This document shows positions 37,169 to 45,731 of a stretch of DNA of 64,000 bases, piece by piece. This stretch comes from Stenotrophomonas sp. MYb238. GTDB taxonomy: Bacteria > Pseudomonadota > Gammaproteobacteria > Xanthomonadales > Xanthomonadaceae. The notes beneath the pieces were generated by a model. It searched no databases. It saw only the letters and a list, made by a program, of their open reading frames with translations, and had not been told where the DNA came from. The stretch covers positions 89,184-153,183 of the forward strand of contig NZ_WIDL01000009.1 in the NCBI RefSeq assembly GCF_009496535.1, read 5' to 3'. Each line of letters begins with the position of its first letter. Positions within the stretch are counted from its first letter, which is position 1. A program made the position numbers and the translations under genes.

Positions 37169-38584
37169 ATGCCAAGCGCGCACCCGACCGCTCCTTCGAC
37201 CGCCACCGATGCCCTGCGGCGGATCGACCAGCACCACCGTTCGGGCCAGCGCGAGGCGTGCATCGCCGCGATGCGCGCGCTGGCCGGCGACGCGGCCGGG
37301 CAACCGGCGCTGCTGCAGGAGCTGGGACTGCGCTACACCCTGCTCGGCCTGCACCACGAGGCCGAGCAGTGCTATGCGCAGGCGCGCGCGCTGCAACCCG
37401 ACGACCCGCCCGGCCTCTACAACCACGCCACCGCCCTGACCGCGCTGGGGCGGCTGGACGAGGCCGAGGCGACGCTGGACCGGGTGATCGAGCTGGCGCC
37501 GCAGGACGCCGACGCCTGGTACAACCGCGCCACGCTGCGCAGGCAGGCGCCGCAGCGCAACCATGTGGCGCAGATCGAACGACGGCTGGCGCAGGTGACC
37601 GCCAGCGACGAAGCGCAGATCGCGTTGAACTACGCGCTGTCCAAGGAGCGCGAAGACCTCGGCGAGAACGCCGCCGCGTTCGCCGCGCTCAAACGCGGCG
37701 CCGATGCACGCCGGCACCGCATGCAATACCGGGTCGAGGACGATCTGGAAACGATGCGCTTGATCGCCGCTACCTTCGACGCCGGTTTCTTCGCACGGAC
37801 ACACGCCGGCCACGACGACGCGCGCCCGCTGTTCGTGGTCGGGCTGCCGCGCAGCGGCACCACGCTGGTGGACCGCATCCTCGGCGCGCACCCGGCAGTG
37901 GCCAGCCGCGGCGAAAGCGCCGACCTGGCGCAGGCGGTAGTGCGCGCCGCCAGCCCCGCAAGCGGCAAGGCCGAACTGGTGCGGCGCTCGGCCCAGGTCG
38001 ATTTCGCAGCGCTCGGCCGCGACTACGCGTCCACGCTGCCGGCCGGCGCGCCGGCGCGGGTGATCGACAAGACGCCCGGCAATTTCCTGTACCTGGCGCT
38101 GGTCGCCGCCGCGCTGCCGCAGGCGCGCATCGTGCACCTGCGGCGCAACCCGATGGATGCCTGCTACGCCATGTACAAGACGCTGTTCCGCATGGCCTAC
38201 CCGTTCTCCTACGACCTGGACGACCTGGCGCGCTACTGGCTGGGCTACGACGCGCTGATGGCGCACTGGCGCACGCTGCTGCCGCCCGGGCGCTTCCTTG
38301 AAATCGACTACGAAACGCTGGTCGACGATCAGCAAGGCGTGAGCCGGCAGCTGCTCGTGCACGCCGGGCTGGCATGGGACGACGCCTGCCTGCACTTCGA
38401 GCACAACTCGCAGCCGACCCTGACCGCCAGCGCGGCGCAGGTGCGGCAGCCGATCTACCGCTCCTCGGTCGGCCTGTGGCGGCGCTACGAACGCGAACTG
38501 GCGCCGCTGCGCCGGCACTTCGAGAACGCCGGCGTACGCATCGACGGCGCGGCGGCCGCGACCTGCGCGGGATCGGCGGCATGA
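37169..38584 (+). CDS. Tetratricopeptide-repeat sulfotransferase
   Basis: A 471-residue protein with TPR-like helices at residues ~15-190 (LLQELGLRYTLLGLHHEAEQCYAQARALQPDD, YNHATALTALGRLDEAEATLDRVIELAPQDADAWYNRA). A PAPS-dependent sulfotransferase domain follows. The 5'-phosphosulfate loop is VGLPRSGTTLVDRIL and the 3'-phosphate motif is RIVHLRRNPMDACYAMYK. Cytoplasmic, no signal peptide. It begins 1 base after the TonB receptor stop and overlaps the MFS gene by 4 bases. Such TPR-sulfotransferase/TonB-receptor pairs are frequent in this group but the acceptor is not known. Confidence 0.88.
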   Translation: MPSAHPTAPSTATDALRRIDQHHRSGQREACIAAMRALAGDAAGQPALLQELGLRYTLLGLHHEAEQCYAQARALQPDDPPGLYNHATALTALGRLDEAEATLDRVIELAPQDADAWYNRATLRRQAPQRNHVAQIERRLAQVTASDEAQIALNYALSKEREDLGENAAAFAALKRGADARRHRMQYRVEDDLETMRLIAATFDAGFFARTHAGHDDARPLFVVGLPRSGTTLVDRILGAHPAVASRGESADLAQAVVRAASPASGKAELVRRSAQVDFAALGRDYASTLPAGAPARVIDKTPGNFLYLALVAAALPQARIVHLRRNPMDACYAMYKTLFRMAYPFSYDLDDLARYWLGYDALMAHWRTLLPPGRFLEIDYETLVDDQQGVSRQLLVHAGLAWDDACLHFEHNSQPTLTASAAQVRQPIYRSSVGLWRRYERELAPLRRHFENAGVRIDGAAAATCAGSAA

Positions 38585-39765
38585 ACACCGCGCCACGCGA
38601 CGCCGTCCCCGCCGCGGCCAGCGACCGACTGTGGCTGTACGCCCTGCTGGCGCTGGTCGCCACCGCCGGTTTCTTCTACGTCAACATCATGGCCGCCATC
38701 GTCGATGGCCTGGTCACCGCGCTGGGCTTCAGCAACCCGCAGGCCGGCACGGTCGGCGCCGCCAACATCTACGGCGCCAGCGTCGGCAGCTTCGCCGCGG
38801 TGCTGCTGGTGCGGCGCATCGCCTGGCGGCCGGCGCTGTTCGCGCTGCTGTCGCTGCTGCTGCTGCTCGATCTCGGCTCCACCCCCGTGCGCGACCCCAC
38901 CGTGCTCACCGCGCTGCGCGCGCTGCACGGTTTCGTCGGCGGCATGGCGGTGGGCGTGGCCTATTCGGTCATCGCCCGCACCCGCTCGCCCGACCGCGCC
39001 TTCGGCATGCTGCTGCTGGTGCAGTTCGGCCTCGGCGGACTGGGGGTGATGTTCCTGCCGACGCTGGTGCCCGACTACGGTGCGCGCATCCTGTTCCTGT
39101 CGCTGGCCGCGCTGACCGCATGCGCGCTGGTCGCGCTGGCGGCGATCCCGCGGCTGGACCCGGCGCAATCGGCGCAAGCGGGAACAGGCACCCGGCTGTC
39201 CGCGTCGGCACGCACCACCGCCATGTTCACGCTGCTGGCGCTGTTCCTGTTCCAGGGCGGCAACATGGCGCTGTCGGCCTTCATCATCCGCCTGGGCGAA
39301 CACGCGCAGCTGCACCGCGACTTCATCGGCCAGGCGCTGGGCTGGGCGACCTGGATCGGCGCGGCCGGCGCCGGGCTGGTGATCGTCATGGGCACGCGCT
39401 TCGGCCGCCTGCGGCCGCTGCTGGTGGCGCTGCTGCTCACCCTGGCCGGTACCGCCGGGTTCTTCTGGAGCGCGGCCGCGCCGGTGTTCTTCATCGCCAA
39501 CGTCGGCACCGCCATCACCTGGTCGTTCGTGGTGCCCTACCTGTTCGGCATGCTGTCGCGGCTGGACGGCTCGGGCCGGCTGGCCACGCTCGGCGGCTTC
39601 GTCTCCAAGCTGGGGCTGGCCTCCGGCCCGATGCTGGCCGGGCGGCTGCTGGCCGATGATGACTTCAACCTGCTGATCGTGGTGGCGATCGTCGCGCTGG
39701 CGCTGTCCGGCGTGGCGACGCTGGCCGCCGCGCGACGCATCGACACCCTGGAAACCGACGCATGA
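38581..39765 (+). CDS. MFS transporter
   Basis: Inner-membrane major-facilitator protein, 394 residues, about twelve hydrophobic helices (YALLALVATAGFFYVNIMAAIVDGLV, ALFALLSLLLLLDLG, LLVALLLTLAGTAGFFW and others). The start ATG is inside the sulfotransferase stop (ATGA), and its stop overlaps gabD by 4 bases, so it is tightly coupled to both. It probably carries the substrate delivered by the TonB receptor across the inner membrane. No substrate motif is recognisable. Confidence 0.88.
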   Translation: MNTAPRDAVPAAASDRLWLYALLALVATAGFFYVNIMAAIVDGLVTALGFSNPQAGTVGAANIYGASVGSFAAVLLVRRIAWRPALFALLSLLLLLDLGSTPVRDPTVLTALRALHGFVGGMAVGVAYSVIARTRSPDRAFGMLLLVQFGLGGLGVMFLPTLVPDYGARILFLSLAALTACALVALAAIPRLDPAQSAQAGTGTRLSASARTTAMFTLLALFLFQGGNMALSAFIIRLGEHAQLHRDFIGQALGWATWIGAAGAGLVIVMGTRFGRLRPLLVALLLTLAGTAGFFWSAAAPVFFIANVGTAITWSFVVPYLFGMLSRLDGSGRLATLGGFVSKLGLASGPMLAGRLLADDDFNLLIVVAIVALALSGVATLAAARRIDTLETDA

Positions 39766-41231
39766 ACACCACTGCTCTCCCGCTGGCCGACCCCGACCTG
39801 CTGCGCACGCGCTGTCCGATCGGCGGGCAATGGCAGGATGCCGACAGCGGCGCCGCCTGCGAGGTCGCCAATCCCGCCACCGGCGCCGTGCTTGGCACCG
39901 TGCCGGACATGGGCGCGGCCGAAACCCGTCGTGCCATCGCCGCCGCGCATGCCGCCTTCCCCGCCTGGTCGAAGAAGACCGCCAAGGAGCGCGCGCAGGT
40001 GCTGCGCCGGTTGTACCAGCTGATGATGGAGCACCAGGACGACCTCGCCCTGCTGATGACCGCCGAACAGGGCAAGCCGCTGGCCGAAGCCAAGGGCGAA
40101 GTGGCGTATTCGGCCGGCTTCATCGAGTGGTTCGGCGAGGAAGCCAAGCGCATGTATGGCGAGACCATCCCCGGCCACGCCGCCGACAAACGCATCATGG
40201 TGCTGCGCCAGCCAGTGGGCGTTGTTGCGGCGATCACCCCGTGGAACTTCCCGTCGGCCATGCTCGGCCGCAAGCTGGGCCCGGCGCTGGCTGCCGGCTG
40301 CACCGTGGTGTGCAAGCCGGCATTGCAGACGCCCTACTCGGCGCTGGCGCTGGCGGTGCTGGCCGAGCGCGCCGGGCTGCCCGCCGGCGTGCTCAACATC
40401 GTCACCGGCGGCGACGCGGCCGCCATCGGCGGCGAGATGACCGGCAACCCGCAGGTGCGCAAGCTCAGCTTCACCGGCTCCACCGGCGTCGGCAAGAAAC
40501 TGATGGCGCAGTGCGCCGAGGGCATGAAGCGGGTCTCGCTGGAACTGGGCGGCAACGCACCGTTCATCGTGTTCGACGATGCTGACCTCGACGCCGCGGT
40601 GGAAGGCGCCATCGCCAGCAAGTTCCGCAACACCGGGCAGACCTGCGTCTGCGCCAACCGGTTGTTCGTGCACGAGGCCGTCTACGACGCCTTCGCCGGC
40701 AAGCTGTGCGAGGCGGTGAAGAAGCTGCGCGTCGGCGATGGCCTCGCCGGCGCGACCGACCAGGGCCCGCTGATCGACGGCAAGGCGCTGGAAAAGGTGC
40801 AGGAACACGTCGCCGACGCGCAGGCCAAGGGCGCGCGCGTGGCGCTGGGCGGCAAACCGCACGCGCTGGGCGGCACCTTCTACGAGCCGACCGTGCTGCT
40901 GGACGTGACCGCCAGCATGCGCATCGCCCAGGAGGAAACCTTCGGCCCGGTCGCGCCGCTGTTCCGCTTCGACAGCGAGCAGCAGGTCATCGCGCTCGCC
41001 AACGATACCGAGGCCGGGCTGGCCGGCTATTTCTACACCCGCGACCTCGCCCGCGCCTTCCGCGTCGCCGAGGCGCTGGAATGCGGCATCGTCGGCGTCA
41101 ATACCGGGCTGATCTCCACCGAGGTCGCGCCGTTCGGCGGCATCAAGCAGTCCGGCGTCGGCCGCGAAGGCTCGCGGCACGGCCTGCACGACTACACCGA
41201 ACTGAAGTACGTCTGCCTCGGCGGCATCTGA
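39762..41231 (+). CDS. gabD: Succinate- (or glutarate-) semialdehyde dehydrogenase
   Basis: NAD(P)+ aldehyde dehydrogenase of 489 residues. Motifs: PWNFPSAMLGRKLGPALAAGCTVVCKPA, FTGSTGVGKKLM (cofactor loop), the catalytic glutamate in LELGGNAPF, and the catalytic cysteine in FRNTGQTCVCANR. The C-terminal GGIKQSGVGREGSRHG segment is typical of GabD. It oxidises the semialdehyde made by GabT. The ATG overlaps the MFS stop, making it the last gene of the TonB-sulfotransferase-MFS-gabD unit. Confidence 0.92.
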   Translation: MNTTALPLADPDLLRTRCPIGGQWQDADSGAACEVANPATGAVLGTVPDMGAAETRRAIAAAHAAFPAWSKKTAKERAQVLRRLYQLMMEHQDDLALLMTAEQGKPLAEAKGEVAYSAGFIEWFGEEAKRMYGETIPGHAADKRIMVLRQPVGVVAAITPWNFPSAMLGRKLGPALAAGCTVVCKPALQTPYSALALAVLAERAGLPAGVLNIVTGGDAAAIGGEMTGNPQVRKLSFTGSTGVGKKLMAQCAEGMKRVSLELGGNAPFIVFDDADLDAAVEGAIASKFRNTGQTCVCANRLFVHEAVYDAFAGKLCEAVKKLRVGDGLAGATDQGPLIDGKALEKVQEHVADAQAKGARVALGGKPHALGGTFYEPTVLLDVTASMRIAQEETFGPVAPLFRFDSEQQVIALANDTEAGLAGYFYTRDLARAFRVAEALECGIVGVNTGLISTEVAPFGGIKQSGVGREGSRHGLHDYTELKYVCLGGI

Positions 41232-41235
41232 TGCC

Positions 41236-41372
41236 GTTCCCTTCTCCCTCCGGGGTGAAGGCGTGTTGCTTGCGAGCCATGGGCTCGCACACGCCTGAAC
41301 GCCCGACGCGCTGCGTCGGGCCGGGGCGCGGAACGAAGTGCCCGAAGGGCGGATGAGGGCAGCGGCGAAGCC
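41236..41372. repeat. Degenerate intergenic repeat between gabD and the serine hydrolase
   Basis: The segment is bounded by CCCTTCTCCCTCCGGGG and GTGCCCGAAGGGCGGATGAGGG, the two halves of a common Xanthomonadaceae/Pseudomonas-type intergenic repeat. Two hairpins lie inside (gcgagcc-atg-ggctcgc and cccgacgc-gct-gcgtcggg). Family assignment is from memory of such genomes and is tentative. Confidence 0.45.
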
Positions 41373-41406
41373 ACATGTACCAAGGCAGCAGAGGAACAGC
41401 GAAAGC

Positions 41407-43188
41407 GTGAAGCCATCACTCTCCAACCGGCTCCTGCCCATCGCAATCGCCGCATTGGCCCTGCTCGCCACCGGCGACGCCGGCGCGCGCGACCTGCTCG
41501 ACCGCGACACCCTGCTGTCGGGCAGGTACCGCCAGCCCGTCGATCTGTCCGCCTACGCGCCAACGCCCGACGCGCAGCCGGCCATGCAGCATTTCGAAGG
41601 CCGCCTGCGCCTGCGCGGACAACCGGCCACCCTCACCCTGCTCGCGCTGGACGACTTCCTCGCTCCCGGCGACCTCAAGCAGGCGCGCACGCTGCCGCAG
41701 GATCTCGAACTGGCCTTCGTGCAGGACGGCGACACGCTGATCCCGGCCAGGCGCGGCCCGCAGCCGGGCACGCACCCGTGGTGGGAGCTCGCGGTCGAAC
41801 CGGGCCGCATCTGGAACGAACCCGGCGATGGCGGCTACAGCCGCGCCGCGATCCCGTTCGCGCTGGTGCAGCGCAATGCCAACTGCACCCACAACGGCAT
41901 GCTGATGCTGCTGCTGCGCAGCGACGGCACGGTGTCGCAGGCAGCAATGCAGGTAAGCAGCGAAACCTGCCACTACCTGCAGCTGGACATGTGGGGAATG
42001 CTGAAGGCCGAATACCTGCCCGGCCCTGTCGCCGCGCGCGATGCGCTGGTCGCCGACCACAGGCGCGAAGTCGCCGCGCGCCTGCCGGTGCGGCCGCTGT
42101 CGGCGCTGGCGCAGGAGCATCCCGGCGTCGATCCCGCCCGGTTCGCCATCGGCGCAGCACGCGCGCGCAGCGCCTACGGCGTGGTGGCGGGCGGCATCCA
42201 CTACCGTGGCGATTGCGATACCCGCCACGGCACCTATCCGTATTGCGACGCGCTGCTGCTGCCGTCGTACTCGGTCGCAAAATCGGCGGTGGCCGGGCTG
42301 GCGCTGATGCGGCTGGAGCGCCTGTATCCGGGCATCGCCGCGCAGCCGGTCGGCACGCATGCGCGCGCCAGCGGCTGCCGCGGCGACAGGTGGCGGGACG
42401 TGACCTTCCTGCACCTGCTGGACATGGCCACGGGCCAGTACGACTCGCCGGCCTACATGGCCGACGAGGACGACGCGCGCGTGCGCGATTTCTTCGCCCC
42501 CGACACCCATGCGCCACGGCTGGCCTTCGCCTGCGAGGCCTATCCGCGCCGCGATCCACCCGGCACGCGCTGGGTCTACCACACCTCCGACACCTACCTG
42601 CTCGGCACGGTGTTGCAGGACGCGCTGCGCCGTATCCCCGGCCGCGAGCGCGACGATGTGTTCGACGACGTGCTGTGGGCCGACGTGTTCGGCCCGCTCG
42701 GCCTCAGCTCGGCCGCGCGCGCCACCCGCCGCAGCGACGACGAGGCGCGGCAACCGTTCTTCGGCTGGGGACTGACGCTGCTGGGCGAGGACTTCGCCAG
42801 GCTGGCGCGTTTCCTCGGCGAGCAGCGCGGACGTATCGATGGCCGCGAGGTATTCGACGCGACGCTGTTCGACGCGGCGATGCAGCGCGATCCGGCGCGG
42901 CGCGGCCTGCCGGTGGCCACGCTCGAACGCTTCCGTTACCAGCACGGCTTCTGGGCGCGCGACCTGCAGGCCGAACTGGGCTGCGCGCAGCCGGCGTGGA
43001 CGCCGTTCATGTCCGGCTTCGGCGGCATCACCGTGGCGATGTTCCCCAACGGCGTGGCCTGGTACAGCGTCGCCGACGACGGCCTGCTGGCCTCGATCGA
43101 CTTCGCCGGCCCGGCACGCGAAGCAGCGAAGCTGGGCGCGATCTGCCCCGGCGAATCCAGGGAAACGACAGCTCCAGTAACACCGTAG
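41407..43188 (+). CDS. Exported serine hydrolase (class C beta-lactamase fold)
   Basis: About 593 residues from a GTG at 41407, chosen because it directly precedes the signal peptide (LLPIAIAALALLATGDAGA); an in-frame ATG lies at 41353. An N-terminal domain of about 230 residues without a known family precedes a beta-lactamase/DD-peptidase-like domain. There the nucleophile motif is S-x-x-K in PSYSVAKSAVAG and the second motif is YHTSDTYLLG. It could be a D-aminopeptidase, esterase or amidase in the periplasm. The stop codon TAG is supplied by the first bases of a REP palindrome, and the 3' end lies in a duplicated segment, so the last residues may be recent. Confidence 0.78.
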   Translation: MKPSLSNRLLPIAIAALALLATGDAGARDLLDRDTLLSGRYRQPVDLSAYAPTPDAQPAMQHFEGRLRLRGQPATLTLLALDDFLAPGDLKQARTLPQDLELAFVQDGDTLIPARRGPQPGTHPWWELAVEPGRIWNEPGDGGYSRAAIPFALVQRNANCTHNGMLMLLLRSDGTVSQAAMQVSSETCHYLQLDMWGMLKAEYLPGPVAARDALVADHRREVAARLPVRPLSALAQEHPGVDPARFAIGAARARSAYGVVAGGIHYRGDCDTRHGTYPYCDALLLPSYSVAKSAVAGLALMRLERLYPGIAAQPVGTHARASGCRGDRWRDVTFLHLLDMATGQYDSPAYMADEDDARVRDFFAPDTHAPRLAFACEAYPRRDPPGTRWVYHTSDTYLLGTVLQDALRRIPGRERDDVFDDVLWADVFGPLGLSSAARATRRSDDEARQPFFGWGLTLLGEDFARLARFLGEQRGRIDGREVFDATLFDAAMQRDPARRGLPVATLERFRYQHGFWARDLQAELGCAQPAWTPFMSGFGGITVAMFPNGVAWYSVADDGLLASIDFAGPAREAAKLGAICPGESRETTAPVTP

Positions 43189-43252
43189 GAGCGGCTTCAG
43201 CCGCGAAGGGGCTTTACAGGGAAAGCTCCATCGCGGCTGAAGCCGCTCCTAC
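43185..43252. repeat. REP-like palindromic element, copy A
   Basis: Arms of 22 bases, gtaggagcggcttcagccgcga and its exact complement (43231-43252), with a 24-base loop. This is the well-known 'GTAGGAGCGGCTTCAGCCGCGA' extragenic repeat type of Pseudomonas and Xanthomonadaceae. Its second to fourth bases form the stop codon of the serine-hydrolase gene. Confidence 0.88.
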
Positions 43253-43270
43253 GGACAACTGCGCCGCTGG

Positions 43271-43372
43271 CTACAGGGTGCAGAGCGGCGCAGGTCCGGT
43301 GCCTTCTCGCGTTTGCCAATGTGTTTGTCGACGCAAGCGGTGTCGATGGCGAGGATCTCGCCATCGCGGCCC
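43271..43372 (-). pseudogene. Broken 3' fragment of hslU
   Basis: Read on the minus strand, this gives GEILAIDTACVDKHIGK...PDLRR. It is clearly related to the HslU C-terminus [17 protein letters not shown]...PDLSR. It covers about the last 34 codons, with a one-base shift near the end that loses the stop, and no upstream coding part. It is a by-product of the tandem duplication. Confidence 0.82.
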
Positions 43373-43449
43373 CCTGATCGATCCCGCCGCAGGCCAGCTT
43401 GGGACGATCTGCCCGGAGAATCCGTGGAAATGACGGCCCCGAAAACACC

Positions 43450-43516
43450 GTAGGAGCGGCTTTAGCCGCGAGGGGCTTTACCGGGAAAGCCCCATCGCGG
43501 CTGAAGCCGCTCCTAC
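43450..43516. repeat. REP-like palindromic element, copy B
   Basis: Same element as at 43185 with one C-to-T change in the left arm (21 of 22 bases paired) and an altered loop. It lies 18 bases downstream of the hslU stop and may stabilise or terminate the hslVU message. Confidence 0.86.
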
Positions 43517-43534
43517 GGACAGCTGCGCTGCGGG

Positions 43535-44911
43535 TTACAGGATGTAGCGGCTCAGGTCCGGATCCTGCACCAGTTCGCCCAGGTACTTGTCGACGTAGGC
43601 GGCATCGATGGCGAGGGTCTCGCCACCGCGGTCCGGGGCCTCGTAGCTGAGCGTGTCCAGCAGCCGCTCCAGCACCGTGTGCAGGCGGCGGGCGCCGATG
43701 TTCTCCTGGCGCTCGTTGACCTGGAAGGCGATCTCGGCCAGGCGCTCGATGGCATCGGCGGTGAAGCTCACCATGACGCCCTCGGTGGCCAACAGCGCTT
43801 CGTACTGCTTGGTCAGCGCCGCCTTCGGCTCGGTGAGGATGCGCACGAAGTCGCCCTTGCTGAGCGCGCCCAGTTCCACGCGGATCGGGAAACGGCCCTG
43901 CAACTCGGGAATCAGATCGCTGGGCTTGGCCAGGTGGAATGCGCCGGAGGCGATGAACAGGATGTGGTCGGTCTTGACCGTGCCGTACTTGGTGGACACG
44001 TTGGAACCTTCCACCAGCGGCAGCAGGTCGCGCTGCACGCCTTCGCGCGAGACATCGCCGCCGGAGGAGTTCGAATCACCGCGCTTGGCGACCTTGTCGA
44101 TCTCGTCGATGAACACGATGCCGTGCTGCTCGCAGGCCTCGATCGCGGCGCCGCGGATGTCGTCCTCGTTGACCAGCTTGCCGGCTTCCTCTTCCACCAG
44201 CAGCGGGCGCGCGGCCTTGATCGTCAGCGTGCGCTTGTTCGACTTGCCGCCGCCGAGGTTGGCGAACATCGAACGCAGCTGCTGGCCCATTTCCTCCATG
44301 CCCGGCGGGGTCATGATGTCCATGCTGACGTTGGCGGCGATTTCCAGCTCGATCTCGCGCTCGTCCAGCTCGCCGGCGCGCAGCATGCGCCGGAACTTGA
44401 TGCGGGTCTCGTTGTCCTGCGCCGATGGTTCGTTGCGCGCGGCCTCCGGGTCGAAACCGATGCCGGCGCTGCGGCGCGGCAGCAGCGCGTCGAGGATGCG
44501 GTCCTCGGCCTTTTCCTCGGCCTGGGTGCGCACCCGCACCTTGGCCTGCTCGCGGTAGAGCTTGACCGCGGTGTCGGCCAGGTCGCGGATGATCTGCTCC
44601 ACGTCCTTGCCGACGTAGCCGACCTCGGTGAAGCGCGTGGCCTCGACCTTCACGAACGGCGCGTTGGCCAGCGTCGCCAGGCGGCGTGCGATCTCGGTCT
44701 TGCCCACGCCGGTGGGGCCGATCATCAGGATGTTCTTGGGCATCACCTCGTTGCGCAGTTCGGCCGGCAGCTGCATGCGGCGCCAGCGGTTGCGCAGGGC
44801 GATGGCGACCGCGCGCTTGGCGTCGTGCTGGCCGACGATGTGGCGGTCCAGTTCCTGCACGATCTCGCGCGGGGTCATGGTGGCCGAGGAGGTTTCGATC
44901 TTGTGGGTCAT
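43535..44911 (-). CDS. hslU: HslU ATPase subunit of the HslVU protease
   Basis: AAA+ unfoldase that feeds proteins to the HslV peptidase. 458 residues from the ATG at 44911. The N-terminus [37 protein letters not shown], Walker A GPTGVGKT, Walker [10 protein letters not shown], sensor/arginine segment ([14 protein letters not shown]) and the C-terminal tail DPDLSRYIL that docks into HslV are all present. The insertion (I) domain is normal. It lies 117 bases downstream of hslV, that gap being filled by an inverted purine-rich repeat. Confidence 0.97.
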   Translation of the reverse strand: MTHKIETSSATMTPREIVQELDRHIVGQHDAKRAVAIALRNRWRRMQLPAELRNEVMPKNILMIGPTGVGKTEIARRLATLANAPFVKVEATRFTEVGYVGKDVEQIIRDLADTAVKLYREQAKVRVRTQAEEKAEDRILDALLPRRSAGIGFDPEAARNEPSAQDNETRIKFRRMLRAGELDEREIELEIAANVSMDIMTPPGMEEMGQQLRSMFANLGGGKSNKRTLTIKAARPLLVEEEAGKLVNEDDIRGAAIEACEQHGIVFIDEIDKVAKRGDSNSSGGDVSREGVQRDLLPLVEGSNVSTKYGTVKTDHILFIASGAFHLAKPSDLIPELQGRFPIRVELGALSKGDFVRILTEPKAALTKQYEALLATEGVMVSFTADAIERLAEIAFQVNERQENIGARRLHTVLERLLDTLSYEAPDRGGETLAIDAAYVDKYLGELVQDPDLSRYIL

Positions 44912-45028
44912 GGGGAGAAACCGGGAAGCGGGAAGGGGGAACAGGGAAGGAAGGTGTGTGCGCACGGGAGGGATGCGGCCACGGGAATCTTTCATTCCCC
45001 GTTCTCCGCTCTCCATTCCGCTTTCGCC
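44912..45028. repeat. Purine-rich inverted-repeat element (copy 3, hslV-hslU gap)
   Basis: The left arm (44912-44955) is GGGGAGAAACCGGGAAGCGGG, GGGGGAACAGGGAAGG-type. The right arm (44990-45020) is CATTCCCCGTTCTCCGC, TCCATTCCGC. It occupies the whole gap between two genes that must be co-expressed. Confidence 0.6.
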
Positions 45029-45580
45029 TTACAACTCCTCCACCACCACGTTGCGGTTGGTGTAGATGCAGATGCCGCCGGCGATGTTGATCGCCTCGGT
45101 CGCCACCGCGCGCGCGTCCATCTCGGTATGCGCCAGCAGCGCGCGCGCCGCGCTCAACGCATAGGAACCGCCGGAACCGATGGCGATGATGCCGTCCTCC
45201 GGCTCGATCACGTCGCCGGTGCCGCTGATGATCAGCGAGGTTTCCTTGTCGGCCACGGCCAACAGCGCCTCGAGCTTGCCCAGGCGGCGTTCGGTACGCC
45301 AATCCTTGGCCAGTTCCACCGCCGCGCGGGTCAGCTGGCCGTGCTTCTCGAGCTTGGCCTCGAACAGTTCGAACAGGGTGAAGGCATCGGCCGCCGCGCC
45401 GGCGAAACCGGCCAGCACCTGCCCTTCGCGGCCGAGCCGGCGCACCTTGCGCGCGTTGCCCTTCATCACCGTGTGGCCGAGCGTGACCTGGCCATCGCCG
45501 GCGATCGCCACGTGTTCGCCGCGACGCACGCAGCAGATGGTGGTGGCATGGAAAACATTCGGGTTCTGGCTGGGGTCCAT
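45029..45580 (-). CDS. hslV: HslV peptidase subunit
   Basis: Proteasome-like threonine peptidase. The 183-residue precursor has a 12-residue propeptide. The nucleophile is T13 in [25 protein letters not shown], aligning with the Thr1 of mature E. coli HslV (TTIVSVRR). Further family motifs: [33 protein letters not shown] and [15 protein letters not shown]. First gene of hslVU with a heat-shock promoter 27 bases upstream. Confidence 0.97.
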   Translation of the reverse strand: MDPSQNPNVFHATTICCVRRGEHVAIAGDGQVTLGHTVMKGNARKVRRLGREGQVLAGFAGAAADAFTLFELFEAKLEKHGQLTRAAVELAKDWRTERRLGKLEALLAVADKETSLIISGTGDVIEPEDGIIAIGSGGSYALSAARALLAHTEMDARAVATEAINIAGGICIYTNRNVVVEEL

Positions 45581-45606
45581 CGGGCGTCTCCGGGGTGTCC
45601 AGGAAA

Positions 45607-45634
45607 CAATGGGGACGCCACCGGGCGGTTCAAG
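45607..45634 (-). promoter_or_regulatory. Sigma-32 heat-shock promoter of hslVU
   Basis: On the minus strand CTTGAA (45629-45634), a 14-base spacer and CCCCATTG (45607-45614) match the sigma-32 consensus CTTGAAA-N11-16-CCCCATNT. The predicted start near 45600 gives a ~20-base leader to the hslV ATG. This agrees with HslVU being a heat-shock protease. Confidence 0.85.
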
Positions 45635-45657
45635 CGCCGGTGCGCACGCGCCGCGGC

Positions 45658-45671
45658 TTGATTCAGGTCAA
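45658..45671 (+). promoter_or_regulatory. FNR-type box upstream of the CopD-like gene
   Basis: TTGAT-TCAG-GTCAA, one base from the FNR consensus. In the plus direction GATCAT (45694-45699) sits at the -10 position expected for a box centred at -41.5, predicting a start near 45706 and a 26-base leader to the GTG at 45732. Confidence 0.6.
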
Positions 45672-45731
45672 GCAGATCGCGCGCCGGCGGGCGGATCATG
45701 TCGGCGTGGCCTGTTCCACCCGGAAAGCGTC

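Larger units (their letters stand above)
43130..43634. repeat. Decayed tandem duplication spanning serine-hydrolase end, REP and hslU end
   Basis: Segment A (about 43130-43372) and segment B (about 43396-43634) are homologous with an offset of 262-266 bases. Matching anchors are atctgccc (43141/43407), the REP left arm (43185/43450), ctcctacgga (43246/43510), ttgtcgacg (43325/43587) and tcgatggcgagg (43343/43605). Segment A keeps the intact serine-hydrolase 3' end and a broken hslU 3' end; segment B has the reverse. Confidence 0.85.

Noticed and set aside
43197-43448. Small gene (-) of 83 codons between the two REP copies
   Set aside because: It is made of REP arms and the frameshifted hslU fragment, so it is treated as duplication debris.
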